DNA of 64,000 bases from Amylostereum areolatum (taxonomy: Eukaryota; Basidiomycota; Agaricomycetes; Russulales; Stereaceae). The stretch lies in assembly GCA_012932865.1 (NCBI GenBank), contig SAXG01000097.1, forward strand, positions 58,536 to 122,535, written 5' to 3'. The notes under the pieces were generated by a model that did no database searches, was not told the origin of the DNA, and saw only the letters and a program-made list of their open reading frames with translations. Made by a program: the position numbers and the translations under genes. Numbering within the stretch: position 1 is the stretch's first letter; each line of letters opens with the position of its first letter. This document shows positions 23,312-36,300 of this stretch, piece by piece.

Positions 23312-25236
23312 GGGCTCGACGGCGGTGGCGGGTTCGGGGGGCTCCTCGACGGGCTCGGGGGGCGGGGGGGTCGTCCTGAGCGTTTTGCTCGGTGGAAGGG
23401 CGCGGGGATTCGGATTCGGGTTGGGGGGTTTCTGGCAGGGGGGATTCGACGAGGACGGGCTCGTCGTCGTCGTCTATGAAGGGGCGGTCGTCTTCACCGA
23501 CGAGGGTGAAGATGGTAGCAAGCGAGAGGCGCTGTCGTCGTCGACGTCGAGGGGGAGGTGACGGCGATGGGGAAGATGGCGGCGGGGGCGCGCCAGGGAA
23601 TAGTCCCTTTTTCAGCCTAATCAGGACCGATACCGCCCCCATTTTCAGTGCCAAAAGCGCCGGCCTCCTGTGCGACTTGTCGCAAACTTGTCGTTCTAAC
23701 TTCTTGCCGTCGTCTTGTGCTGGGCCGTTTCAAAAGTCCTCATGCTCTGGTCCTAGCTCGCTTATATCCACCGGCTCTGAATAAAGGCAGAGCGCCGACC
23801 GCCGTATCCGGCTTCACCCTGGCTTAACTGCTTGTCCGTCTTGCCGCACTCTTGCGGCTTTTCGGGAGGTTCTTTCGATGCTTCAAATCTCGTTTACCCC
23901 ACATTTCCGTAACGTCCGCTCTGCTCGCGGATCTTTTCTTCATTCAAACCTACGAGGGACTGCACCGAGCACTTGAGGAACTTGTACAGGTCACCTGGAT
24001 ACCAGACAATCGCTACATTACGCCGTTTATTCAGCTTCGGAGTTCTTACCCACACCGCCGGCGACTACGGTGTCAATCAATGTGACTATGAGCATAACAG
24101 TGCATGAGCTGGTCCGAGCGCCTTGGTGTGTCGATGGGAGTATAACTGGCTGGAAAAGGTAAGCTGTGAGGTAAGTGGCTCATCGATGAGGGCTTTCTGC
24201 ATTCATTTTGGGATAGCTTGGTCGGCGTAGCCCACAGTGCGGTGATTTCCCATCACCGCTCAGGCGGCTGTGCGTACACCACCATCATAGCTATATCCAC
24301 GGACCACGGATATTGAGTCACTTAAATACCTCTAAGTCAGAGATGGCTGAAGAACCTACGACAGTACTCTCCGACGAACTAATTCGTACTCCAAGGCAAT
24401 GGTCGCAACGAACATACCGTATATTTTCTCTGGGATTCAATATCCAGCGACCGCCGTAGCTTGTAAGTACCGAATCAATCGAACCTTGATTTACCTCTCA
24501 CATGTCATTTCACTCCATGGAAGAAGTCGACGTTTTCATCGCGGTTGACCCACGGACTGGCCGATGCCCTACGCCTAGTGCACGCCCACCCCGGAACCCT
24601 CTGACCACGATTGCATTGTAAAGATCATATGCTGCCGAAATTCGGATTGCGCGAGACATGTTTGTGGGATAGCGGCCCTTAGCCATACGGACAGCAGCTG
24701 TCTTTCTTCCCTGCGCATTTCACTTTCAACACGGGCCTTCCGTATACCAATCCGGAGACTTCAACTTACACATCATTCCATGATTCCTTTTTGGCAGGGC
24801 TGTGGATGTAATCGTGGGATACAGTGCGATAGTCGAGGGAGGCCGGGATATGCGGCATTTGACGTGCTCGAGGAAGGGGACGGGCTATACATACAAAGAG
24901 AACGTAGGCCGGCTCTCTTATGAAGCCTCAGGCTCACACACCGCTCGTCATGAATAATGCTTCATGCCTTGTTGACAGATATGCGCGTGACGACAGTGCG
25001 GCCAGTGAGGTAAGTTACTTACTTCGACTCATGAAAGGTTAGTGCTTAGCGCTTTAGCTACTTGCTTGATTTTAAATACCACCATTCCTTGACACGACGC
25101 TCCCTTGCCATGGGTATGGCCGACGAGTTCGAAAAAGGCCACGGGATGGCGATAGAAGGTATGGTAATAATACAGATGAGCGACGTCCGAACCCACAATG
25201 GAACTGAAAAAACCCCGAGAAAGCGACACCTCCGCT
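23312..25236. other. Long intergenic region, about 1.9 kb
   Basis: Lower GC than its flanks. No transposon ends, tRNA or long frame were found. A 38-codon frame starting near 24342 (MAEEPTTVLSDELIR) is too short to support. Most of this is probably promoter of the FHA-RING gene and 3' sequence of the next. Confidence 0.5.
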
Positions 25237-28200
25237 TCAGACTTGGGCGGCCTTCACAGTCTCCTCCTGCTTGACCATCACGTCCACCCCTTTACCCTTT
25301 CCCATCACTTCCCCTACCTCGATCCCATCCCAGAACACCCCCTCAGCCTCCCCAAACACCACCTGCCTCACGCCGCCCCGCACCTTCATAGCCGCTCCGC
25401 CCGCGCCCAACAGCGTCTGGCGGTACCCACGCACGACGTCCACCTCACGCAGCGCGATAGCCATGCGCAAACGCCATCCGTCCGAGGGTGCGTTCTTCCA
25501 GGACCAGTGGGTGGCCTCGAGCGCACGGAGCTCAGGAGAGGATGCGAGGAGGTCTTCGCGCGTCTCACCTGAGGAGGCCGAAGAGGGGGCAGCGGAGGGT
25601 CCCGGGGCCGGCACGGCAGGGGAAGAGGGCTCCGTCTTTATCGAGGCGTCGGCTGGAGCAGCAGGCGGTGCAGTCGATGACGGCGGAGGTATGGAGCATA
25701 GAGTCTCCATCGCGAGCTGCGCCGCGCCCCACTCTGGGCCGTCCGTTTCGGTCGCGATGAATATATGCCCGCGGCGCACGGCGTTCTTCGCGTCGTAGGG
25801 CGCGAGCGAGGCTCCGAACGCCTGTAGGTCTGCGTAGGATGTGTGAAGGTAGGTCCATAGCTGAAGAAAGAGGGGATGAACATGTGCGTGGTACGAGGGG
25901 AAGGCTAAGACCGAGATACCTTGGACAGCACCTCGTGGGGATTGGCCACGCGAGCCCGGACGTGGCGGGAGAGGGTAAGCGTGGCGTCGTGGAAGGGTGC
26001 GGCGCGTTTGTAATCGGGTCCGTAGTCGAGGAAAGGCTCGAACCACCTTGCGATCTGCGGATTGAGCGAACGTGGGCATCTTCATCAGGGAAGTGAAGGG
26101 AACGGAAAGGGCGGAATAAGGCGAACCTCCTTCAGTGGCCCGTCAACCTTCTTCCAGGCCGCGTTGAGGTCTTCGACGTAGGACGCGGTGAGTAGCGGGA
26201 TAGGGACGGCGGGGTTGACCGGGAGCACACGCTCCACGGTTCCAGCGTCGAATCCGGCATCGTCGAGGCAGGTGGTCATCATAGTACGGTATTGCGTCCA
26301 AGCCTTCCCTATAGGGGCAGTGGGGTCAAGCACGGCGGGTCGCAACGTGCTGCAGTAGACCAAGTTAAGCTTTTCTACGAGGGTCGGATCCCAACGAACA
26401 GGGTCGTGGGAGAGGGCCTGCATTGTGTCGAGCGCGTGGTTGAACCAGTGGATGAGGACCTGTGGGCAGGAAAGAAGATGAGATTTGGGGTGGATGGCAG
26501 GGACGGGCAACTTACGCCACCGTGCACGGCGTAGAGGTTATCCAGCACCCAGGGCATCGTCAGCAACTCGAGAGACTTGAGACCCGGGAAAGCCGACACG
26601 CGTGCCCAGAGAGCGTGCACCTCGGGACATTGGGCGAACGAGGCGATAGAGGAAAGTAGCTTCACCGCGTCGCTCGCGTCTGAGGACACCAGAGAGAATG
26701 CGCCGGCGGGCGCGGTGGATAACATGAGGGAGAAGAGGTCATCGTCGGGCGAGGTGGGCGTGTTCGTGGATGGTTCGATTGAGCTCGAAGGCATCGCGGA
26801 AGCTTCGTTCTCGGGAAGCACGGCGTCCGCGGAGACGAGAGTCTCGCTGAGAAGAGGGTCCACTTCTTTCTTGGAACGAGAATCACGCTTGTGCTTGCGC
26901 CGCCTCTCTTGTAGACCATACGTCCCGCTCGACGACCCTGTCCACTATTATGTTAGCAAAGTCAGCGACAGTGCGATGGGGACGATGTACATACCAGATT
27001 GAGCGTGGGTAGGTGACCCGGGTTCGGCGGGAGGATCAAAGACGTTGAGCAGGCGACCGAGGAGAGTTTCAATGCCGCCGAGAGCGCTGCCGAGCCGGTC
27101 ATCGTGGCGGTGGAGATCCAATGAGAAGGCGCTCAGATATGCAGACAGCCCTGGCGATACACATCACGAAAAGGACAAGGAACAGGGTGAACATAAGTCG
27201 TACCTTTGAGCAGCGCGTCGTTGACATTAGCTTGGGCGAGAATATTGAGCTCCGAAGCTTGCGCCTGCACACCGGTAGCCAGCGGGGCTTGCTGTACTTG
27301 GGGAGCGACCGTGACGGTAGGTTGTCCCCGCGTGAATGGAAAAGGCAGTTGCTGTACAATTGGATGCGACGGCTGCTGCACGGGATGCAATGGCTGCTGC
27401 ACGGGATGCGGCGGTGGCTGCACAACCGGTTGCGCGGTAGGAGGTGCGACTTGTTGAATGAGGCCGGAAAGCAGTTGTTGTTGCTCAGCTGCTTGACGCT
27501 GGCTGAATCTAAGCGCATGGATATCGTTGCTTGGTCGGCCCTTCGTGGGGTCAATGCCGTTGGCCCTCATACGCAGCTCCTGTAATGGGATATTAGCATG
27601 AGAAAGAACTGAACGCTGGTAGAGAGCGTGGACGCGATAAAGGTACGCATGCTCGGAGAATCGTAGCGCGTAGTCGGACAATAACGTGGGGTGATACACA
27701 CCTCAAAAGAAGCAGTCCTGTACTCGTCTTGAAATACTATTGACTGGTAAGCAAGCATTTTCGTGTTTATGAATGTGTTAGGAGCAGCCGGGTCACGCTC
27801 GAGGACAGCTTTAAAGAGTTGTATGCGACCCGCCACATTCCACGTTACGATACAAGGAAGCGTAAGCTTAGAGAAACGAGGAAGAGGACATAGTGATGTA
27901 CGCATTGGTACCAAAACAGCCTGCGGCACTGTCGTTTTCGGCTGAAAGAGTGGGGCCGCACTACCCGATGATGAGACTTGCCATGGGTTCACGCCAACGT
28001 AGGAGGAGAAAGACGCTGGCAGCGCCGACGTGGAGCTAGTTTGATTGCCTGTCTGCAGGTCGTGGGCTAATGTACACACAGTAAGATAAGGCAAGAAAGC
28101 GACGATGACAGGCAAAGCGCACTTTGCAAGTTAGGAAGCGACGAGCTCGACGACAGAGTATTCGAAATCGAGGTGGCGCCTGCAGCAGCAGCGTGTGCAC

Positions 28201-28366
28201 CACTACTGGGTATCAAATTCGAGGTTACACCGAAGACAGGGAGATGTGGTGGCGGGGGCTGGCTTTGTGACATATGAAACTCTGCGCAAGCGGTGGTGGT
28301 GGTCGAAGAGAGGGAGACACCGTGTTGGCGTTGCCTTGAGGCTTGGCGCACCGCGCACAATGCCAT
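25237..28366 (-). CDS. Uncharacterised multi-exon protein with Gln/Pro-rich region
   Basis: I could not recognise the family. A chain of minus-strand exons joins by consensus introns. It begins with a Ser/Ala-rich N-terminus (ATG 28366, or 28273 giving MSQSQPPPP) and a segment with KAVLERDPAAPNTFINTKML. After an intron of about 122 nt comes ELRMRANGIDPTKGRPSNDI and a Gln/Pro/Val repeat stretch (PVVQPPPHPVQQPLHPVQQP). A helical globular C-terminal half contains HALWARVSAFPGLKSLELL, VLIHWFNHALDTMQAL and YEDLNAAWKKVDG-like segments, and the tail ends VMVKQEETVKAAQV. The Q/P-rich activation-like stretch and lack of membrane segments suggest a nuclear or scaffold protein, but this is inference. 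It is divergent from the C2H2 zinc-finger gene with only about 290 nt between starts. Confidence 0.6.
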
Positions 28367-28652
28367 CACGTGTATCCGAAAATGGAAATCGATAATTTTG
28401 GGCGGGGTTTGAAAACCCGAGACCTGACAATGGATGGCTACGTTGCACTTCCTTGAAGTTCCTCCGTCCTCCCATCGTCCCCAACTCCTCCTCCTTCGCC
28501 GCCATGCTGCACTAGTCTTCTCGCCCGCAGTGCCCCTCTACTTGTCTGGAAATGCTGCCCCATCTTCTTTGCTCTATACTCACTTGATCTTGCCCAACTT
28601 TCCCCGTACCTTTCTCTTCCCCACGCATCCAGCTTCTAATTCCTAGGACACG

Positions 28653-30497
28653 ATGGCTCAGCAAACCGTGCGTCGTAGTCTCTTCATTTCCGACCTTCAC
28701 TGAATATCTGCTACAGGATCGCGCTGGTCTCAGCCTGCTGTCGCTGTCTATCGCCGCCGCCAGCGCCACCCCCATAACCGTACCCGACTCGCCCGATTCC
28801 GTTCTCGACGACACCGACGACGTCTCCGCATACCCCACCGGAGGCGCTTCCAGCAGCGTGGGCAGCCATGGCTCTCACATCCAAGGTCTCGCCGTTCACA
28901 ACGGTCTCAAGCATCGCCGTCTTTCCTCCGTGGGACAAAGTCGAAAGCGGCACAGCGATGCACGGGAAGCCGCAGCTCGTCCTTCGTATGTGTCCAATCT
29001 TCCTGCTCCCGGTTCTTCTTCGTCGTCTTTTCTCGGGTGGGCTTCCACATCGGCTTCAGATCCCTCGCCCGCACGATCTTATACGCCCAGCGCCGTATTT
29101 TGGCTCGGTGCTATACTCGTGGGTTTGGCGATGCAGTTACAGATATGTTGCACATGTGCAGCGTCTTTCTTTTGTTGGGTCTGCACCTCCTTTCTCTCTC
29201 TCCTTACGTTGTTGTTTTGGTTTACATGCCGGGAGCCGAAAGAGAACGTCGCAATTCCCGGTTTCTCGCCCTCGTTATCTTATATGACGTCCGCCTTCTG
29301 ACCCCGCTTTACAGACCTGCAGGCCTTCAAACCGCCGCCGCCGCGCTCTCCGCACTGTCTTCGCTGTCCCTAGCGTCTACCTCTCCAGCTCAAGGGCCCG
29401 TCACGGCCTCTTTGTCATCTACCTCTGTAGGCTCACTCACGCATGGGATCTCAAGCTCTGCGCCGCACGACGACATGGCCGAGATGGACGTCGAATTCGC
29501 GGACGAGAAAGGCGAGGTCACGAAGAGCGGCAAGAAACGCGGCACCCTCTTCACCTGCGAGAGCTGTTCCAAGGTGCGCGTCGTTTCCTTTCCCTTGGCG
29601 CGCACGCGTCGCTCATCGTGTTCAGGTCTACCGCCATCCGTCCTGTCTCATCAAGCACCGCTGGGAACACACCCCGCACTGGCGAGAAGCGTCCAAGTTC
29701 CTCCTCAGCAAGCACCAACAGGTCCAGCTCATGGAGGTTCGTCTTTGCGCTCCTCCCTCTTCGTTCCAAGTCGCTCACGTCCCCGCCAGGCCGCCGCGAT
29801 CCTCTCCCATCTCTCCCCCACCTTGGGGGGGTCTTCCCTTCCCGACGACCGCTCCCTCTGGCCTTCCTTCCTCTCCGGTGGTACCCTCCCCGGCGCAGCC
29901 GCAACCACGTCGATCCCCATTCCCAAGTCCGCGCCCGCGTCCAGCTCGGTGCCCGCCAAGCCCCGCGCGTCTTCAAGCGGACCCCGCCTGCACGACTACA
30001 CCGTCCCCGTCCGCGCGAACAGCATCGCCCGCCTCCGCCCGGGCGTCCTCGGCGTCCCCACCGGGCCCAGTCCCACCGCGTTCGAGCCTGCGTCCCGCGT
30101 CATGACGCCCTACGCGCACGAGAACGCGACCTCGGCCGTGCCCGTTCCCGGCGGAGACGGATCGCACGGGACGCACCGGTACCCGCCGCGCTACGGCTCG
30201 GCAGGAGACGAGCCCTGGAGCGTGTCCTCGTACCCGTCCTCGGGCCTGCCCTCCTCGTCCGCGTCCGCGTCCGCGTTCGCCTGGGCGGAGCGCTCGCCCT
30301 CGGTCTCGGTCTCCGGCACGGGCAGCGACGAGAGTGGGTACGTCGACGTTGGGGAGTACGGGTACGGTCGGCGGCGCGTCGGGTTCGGGAGCGGGGACGA
30401 GGCTGGGTTCGGGGTGAAGGAGGAGGAGGAGGACAGGGAGGAGGAGGAGGCGGAGGAGGCGGAGTGGGACGGCATGGAGATGGATATGGAGCTTTGA
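28653..30497 (+). CDS. C2H2 zinc-finger protein
   Basis: The first exon is tiny (MAQQT), then DRAGLSLLSLSIAAASATP and a Ser-rich stretch. An intron of about 325 nt (from 28988 to the acceptor near 29312) reads into LQTAAAALSALSSLSLAS. A single C2H2 finger is assembled across a splice site: FTCESCSK then VYRHPSCLIKHRWEHTPHW. The C-terminus is Ser/Pro-rich with a conserved-looking patch (SRLHDYTVPVRANSIARLRP-like) and ends in a run of Glu/Asp (EEEEDREEEEAEEAEWDG), a possible activation domain. Single-finger proteins of this kind occur widely in basidiomycetes and are assumed to be DNA-binding regulators; no target is known. The long ATG-initiated frame at 29037 is intron read-through rather than an exon. 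Confidence 0.82.
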
Positions 30498-31037
30498 TCG
30501 GGTGGGGACGGACTCGTGTCTCTCTTGGAAGTGTACTCCCTGTGTACTTAGTATGTATATCTTTACCTCTATGTTTCTCTTTGCTGCCGTTCATATTTTT
30601 GGTGGGATCAGGAAGATGCAGTAGTCCGCGATTGCTGACGTCGTGAATGATTGTTGTACTTGGGTGTATCCTCTTCAGTCAATGTCACGGAATCGTAAGT
30701 CGTGTTTCAATGGAACTCGAAACCTCCGGCCGATCCACTACTAACCTCCCGTTCCGCCTCCGATCCGTGGTCAAGATAGCTGGTGGACTACACACTTGGG
30801 TCCCCCCTCGACACAGTGCGCACTGCGCAAATCGCATGCCAGCATAGGCCATCCTATCTAGTGATCGCTGCAACCGTCGACACAGGCGGTTCGAATGCGC
30901 GCGCGCCCAGGCCTCAGGCCTCGAAAACACGAACAGGTAGAGATGCAAGCAGCTACATGTACAATCGGTATACAATCATCCTCGCCTCGCCTACCCTTCT
31001 TCTCTGTGTCCTTCCACAATCTGCCTATTCATCCCGA
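30498..31037. other. Convergent intergenic region
   Basis: About 540 nt of 3' flanking sequence between the zinc-finger gene (+) and the Atg27-like gene (-). Nothing recognisable. Confidence 0.5.
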
Positions 31038-32653
31038 TCACGGCTTCGCCCCCCCCAGGGCGCCGTAGTTCACCACGAACCCGGCCCGCGTCGGACTCGG
31101 TTTGAGCGGGATTTGCTCCTCGTAGGCCCCGTAGGCCTCGTGCGAGTTGACCATTTCGTCGCCCTCGCCGTCTATCCCGATCTCGTCTTCGTCGAGCAGC
31201 GGGAGGTCTTCGCGCGCCCAGCGGAGGAGCTTCGACTCGGATGCGCGGCGGAGGGGCCGCGGGAGGATACGGTGGATGTAGGGGCGGAGGGGTGGAGGTG
31301 GGCGTAGGAGGAGGTAGCCTAGGCCAAGGACGCCGGCGCTAGATGGAAAGTGAAGTCAGAGACGGACGAAGGATGGAAACGCGACGAGGGGCCCACAAGG
31401 TGCATAGAAGGATAGCCAGTACCGTGCGCGAAGAGGCACGGTCTGTGATGGGATCGCGGAGGAGCTCGTCCTCGGAGGGGGTATGGTCTTCAGCAGGCGG
31501 CTTCGAAGGATTCGAGGGCGGCGCGTCGTCCTTCTCGTCTGGCGTGCGGCCAGGCGGCTTGGCTTGTCTGCTGGCGCAGGCGTGTTTGGTGTTCCAGTTG
31601 AACGTGTGCGTGCCGTTCCATGTCCACCCGTACGTCGGTTCAGGCTACCAAGGAGGAATAAGACGTCGCGTCGTGAGCGACCCGTACGAGCCAGGACGGG
31701 CGGAAGGACGCACGTCTTCGGCCTGCCCGCAGTGGAACGCGACGATGGCGCGCTGGGGCTTATCGACGTAGTACCCGCCATGCATGCGCAGAAGGAGAGG
31801 ACCTAAGTTGGTGAATGAATGGGTGAGTGGAGACCCGTGGGTAGCGAAGGCACGCGGCACGCACGCGGCTGGCTCTCGTGCGAGGCTTCCCCTTCGAGCA
31901 CCCAGATGCCGAAGTTCTCTCTCTGGGGTGCGGAATCGGCTGTGAGGCCGTGCGAGTGAGGTCCGTGCGAGGCGAGCGAGCCGTTGGAGACGACGGGGAT
32001 GAGCTGGGTGATGCGCGGGGCTTCGAGGCGGTGGTCGGGGCGGCGGTTTATGGCTGTGGGTTTTGGAGTTAGAGGTGCGTTATCGAATCGCCTCAAGGAA
32101 AGCGCGAGTGCGCGGAGAAATGCTAGGGAGAAGCTCGAGTGCGCGGCCTTTACGGGAGGCCGTGTGCCTGCCTCTCCAGACGAGATAACTGGAAGGCGCC
32201 TGGGCCCCCCTTGGGCGGACAGCGTCCACTGGGTGCGCCGCCCACGATGAAGGGGAGAAAGGTGGAATACTCACTGGTCATGCACACCCAAGTCCCATCG
32301 GGACACTAGAGCACGCACGAGCTTCAATTTGGTGAACCCGCAGACAGGCTGAAGCTACGCACCTGTTCATGTTCGGGCAGCGTCATATTGCGTTTCAAAG
32401 GACCGTCAAGGCCGATCCTGTACTGCACGTACGTTTCGGTCGGCGGGGTCGGGTACTTGAGATGAATCGACCACTCGGCGGCCTTTTTCGACTTGAAAAG
32501 CGGGCAGAGGTCGTAGCTGTTTTCGCCGATCGCGAATCGACATTGAGAGGCGAGCGTGGAGAGCCGTGTCGAGGGGGAGGAGCTTGCGTTGACGGAGACG
32601 AAGCAGGCGACGCTCAGGATGCAGAAGATCGTCCAGTGGAATGTGGCGGACAT
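31038..32653 (-). CDS. Atg27-like type I membrane protein with MRH-like lumenal domain
   Basis: A signal peptide (FHWTIFCILSVACFVSVNA) leads a lumenal domain with paired cysteines (SQCRFAIG, YDLCPLF, CPDGTWVCMT, VAFHCGQAED, NTKHACASR), the pattern of mannose-6-phosphate-receptor-homology proteins of the Atg27 family. One transmembrane helix (TVLAILLCTFAGVLGLGYLLL) appears only when a 59-nt intron is excised using the phase-2 donor gtgggc. A short cytosolic tail ends YGALGGAKP. In yeast Atg27 cycles between Golgi, vacuole and Atg9 vesicles and supports membrane supply in autophagy. Here the role is inferred from architecture, and another cargo-receptor function is possible. About 300 residues; the stop is at 31038. 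Confidence 0.75.
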
Positions 32654-33396
32654 CGGCGGCGACGGTACAGCGGGGGGGCAGGCTGCAGAGGTCGTGGTGG
32701 GGAAAGACGGCGAAGAGACATGGAATAGACCAAGATATAGGTTTGATATGATATGCTATCAGAAGGAAAGGGTATTTTGAGCGTCTAACGGGGGAAATGT
32801 GGGGTATTGGGAGTCCGATGTCTGTTCCTGGCCACCTCCCATGTTTTTGTCACGCTTTTTGCCCTCGTTCTCCTCCTCCTCGTCAGCTGGTATGTTTTGA
32901 TGCGTATCAGGGCAATATATATGGACTAATTTTACGTTCGGTATCCTGGTTCTACGTAAGGGACACCTCGCAAGCTTCGTGGAGCCAATTTTTCTCCAGG
33001 AGACAGCGTATTTGGTCTCGACCCGCAGTTGCCAAAAGCGTCGCATTTTTCTCAGAGCACGCATCGTTGGCGAGAATGCACGTATGTGGTGTTCATGAGG
33101 TGGTGGTCGGTATGTCGCCCGTCCCTCGTCCCAGCACGCCGTGTCTTACCACGTCCCGATCGCGCGCAAACGCAGCGAAATGTTCTTGCGATCTCCCGAC
33201 GGTCCCGAAGGGCGTCGCGGCCCGTTGCTCGTCAAAACGCGGTCAGGCATGGTCAGCCTGGTCAGGCGCGTGGTCCCCAGGGCACGAGGATGAATGAAAT
33301 CGCGCAAAGTCCTCGGCTCGCCATACATAAAGCCAAAGGCCCTGGACGGTCGAGCGCGTCCAACCTAACCCACCCCCCGGTCACGCGAATTCCCTC
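32654..33396. other. Divergent promoter region between Atg27-like and PL26 genes
   Basis: About 740 nt. A catacataaagcc sequence near 33324 is the best TATA candidate for the PL26 gene. I searched the PL26 side for an upstream signal-peptide exon and found none. Confidence 0.45.
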
Positions 33397-36300
33397 ATGG
33401 TTGCTTCGTCCCAGGTTTCCTCTCGCACCGCGTCCACTCTCGCCGCGGACGACGGCGTGGACCTCCAGTGGCTTGACGGCAAGGCCCCGTCCACCACCAT
33501 CGCCGGGACGGCATTCGGCGTGCCATGGACGAAGGGCTCGGTCGACATCACGACGTCCATAGCTTTGACGTCCTCGGATGGAAAGGGTGTCCCGGTGCAG
33601 ACCTGGCCTTTGGCATAGTGCGTGCACCTTCAAGTTCTGCTTCGCGCGTCGTCCTGTCGCTAACCCTTGTCCAACCAGTTGGCCTGACGGAAGCTTGAAG
33701 TGGACCGGCCATGCTCTGCCGAGCGCCGAAGGCCTGAGCGATTCCTACCATCTAGCTCCGGGCGAGCCCACGGAGCCCTCGTCACCGGTCAACGTTAGCG
33801 ATGCCAACGACCAATTCACGGTTACCACAGGCTCGTTCACAGGTAGTCCAGCCGCCAGCGACATCCTACCCATTGCTCAACCTCTCCCGTAGCCGTGTTT
33901 AACAAGACAGGCTCCACCCTCATCGACAGTCTCCAACTGAATGGCCAGAGCAAGGGCAGCGGAGGCCAACTCGTGGTGCACGTCCAGAATGCCCCCGACG
34001 AGCCGGAGCTCACGGGCGACAAGCCTTCCGTCGTCGCCCTGACCGGTCAGATCGACACCGTCAATGTTGAGCAGGACGGTCCCGTCCGTGCCGTCATCAA
34101 GGTATGCCGCCATGCATCCTTGCATACGCACATACCGCCTTCGCTGACGCGTTTTTGCGTGATCAGTTCACGGGAAAATACCAGGGCGACGGGCACGCCG
34201 CGTTCCTGCCCTTCAGCGTGCGCTTCTACGTCTCATCCGGCGCCACCGCCGTGCGCATGGTTCACTTTTTCATCTACGACGGTGACCAGAACGCCGACTT
34301 CATCAAAGGCCTGGTAAGCCCCTCCCCGTACCCTCGACGCCCCCCCCGTCCTGAACTTCACACCAGGGCCTGACCTTCACCGCACCCCTCTCCGACGAGC
34401 TCTACAACCGCCACGTCCGCTTCGTCACCGCAGATGGCGGCATCTGGGGCGAAGCCGTGCGCGGCCTATCCGGTCTCCGACGCGACGCGACGGCCGCGGT
34501 GCTCGACCCGCAATTCCAAGGCCAAGCCGTGCCCGACATCTCCACCTGGCCGACCACGGTCTCCTCCGAGGTCACCATGCTGCCCGTCTGGGCCGACTTC
34601 ACGCTCGACCAGCTCTCCCCCGCGCGCTTCAGCATCGCGAAGCGCACCGACGCCGGCCGCAAATCCATCTTTTTGACCAACGCGGGCTTCGGGGAGCGCG
34701 CGGCGGGCGTCGGGTATGTGGGCGGGGCGAACGCGGGCGGCGTAGTGTTTGCGCTGCGTGACTTTTGGCAGAAGGCGCCGACGGGGCTGGACATTCGGGG
34801 CGCGGGCGGGGACGCGGCGACGGTGACGGTTTGGGCGTATAGTCCTAGGGTGAGCATCCCTCGTAACCGCCGAAGGTAAACCGACGCTGACCATCCGCGA
34901 ACAGGCGCAAGCGATCGATATGCGGCACTATGACGTCGTCGCGCATGGGGTATGTGTATTGGATTGGCTGCGAGACGACGGAGCTGACGGTCTTGGGCAT
35001 TAGCTCGACTTGACATACGAAGACGTGGGCGATCCGGACCCTAACCCCGTACGCAACCGATGGCTGTTTGTCTCTGAGAAGGGTGCTGATGGCAGCTTTA
35101 GTCGGGCGTTGGCCGCTCCTACGAGATCACGCTCCAAGTCCAAGCGAACACCCCGTCGCGAGGGGACCTGGCTACGCTCGCCTCTATGCACGTTTGTTTT
35201 CAGCCTACCTTCTCGTGGACGAACATCTGAAAATTCTCGACAAATAGACCAAGGTCCCTCAAGTTGTAGCCTCACCCGAGTTCTACGCGTCCCACAACCT
35301 GTTCGGCGGTTTCTGGTACGCGTATTCTTTTCCTCCGTTTCTATCGCCAACTTGCTAATGATTTGTGGCCAGGTCTTTGCCTTCGGATAAGGCTCCGACC
35401 ATCGAAAAAGCCAAGAACGACTTGTTGGATTTCTATGTCGCGGTATGTGGATTTGATGCCAACCTTTCGTACTCCTGGATTTACCTGCTGTTGGTGTCTT
35501 GTCAGGAAGTCGACCAACGTCAGTTCTATGGCTTCTGGGACTATGGCGACGTCATGCACACCTATGGTACGCCTCATCCCTCGTCCATGTACCGATGTCA
35601 GTCATTGATCCAATGTTTAGACCAAACTCGACACACCTGGCGGTACGACGTTGGTGGATACGTGCGTCTCCTTTCTTCGTCCCTTTGCCTTAGTCCGGTG
35701 CTGATGTGACTTCTTCAAGGCTTGGGACAATGGCGAGCTTGGTCAGTCAGCTCCTCGTCTACCCTCCCAACTCGTGCCCTTCTGCTGATACTTCTTGTTT
35801 GTTCCAGGTACAGACCTCTGGCTTTGGGTTTCGTTCCTGCGCACCGGCCGCGCCGACATCTTCCGCATGGCGCACGCGCTGACACGACACCTTTCCGAGG
35901 TTGACTTCCACCACACGGGGCCCTTCGCGGGCCTGGGCAGCCGGCACCACGTCACGCACTGGGGCGACGGCGCGAAGGAAGCACGCGTGAGCGACAGCAC
36001 GACCAAGCGGCCTTTCTACTATCTTACCGGTGCGTGCTTCACCATTGCCAGTTCGAAAATATACATGGCTGATGGCTTTGGTTGTATAGCGGACGAGCTT
36101 CTCGGCGACATCATGGAATATTCGCTTCAAGCTGACCAGACACTGCTCACCTGGGAGCCCCTCCGCAAAGTCCTCCCGCTCCCGCCCCAGGCCCCGACGC
36201 GTTTGCGCATCGGGCCCGACTGGACCGCGCTCGCGGGGAACTGGTTTACGCAGTGGGAGCGGACGAACGACTCGAAGTGGCGCGACAGGATCGAGCTCGG

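Noticed and set aside
22541..23561. Long plus-strand frames opposite the FHA-RING gene
   Set aside because: They are antisense shadows of a conserved gene in GC-rich sequence, with Gly/Arg-biased composition.
24342..24460. 38-codon frame MAEEPTTVLSDELIR
   Set aside because: Too short, with no conserved feature or splice continuation that I can support.
29037..29315. ATG-initiated frame reading into the zinc-finger gene
   Set aside because: It reads through a good intron; the upstream exon from 28653 and acceptor near 29312 give a better protein.
30880..30910. Possible tRNA T-arm (ggttcgaat)
   Set aside because: Flanks do not form a T stem and no acceptor or anticodon arm fits.
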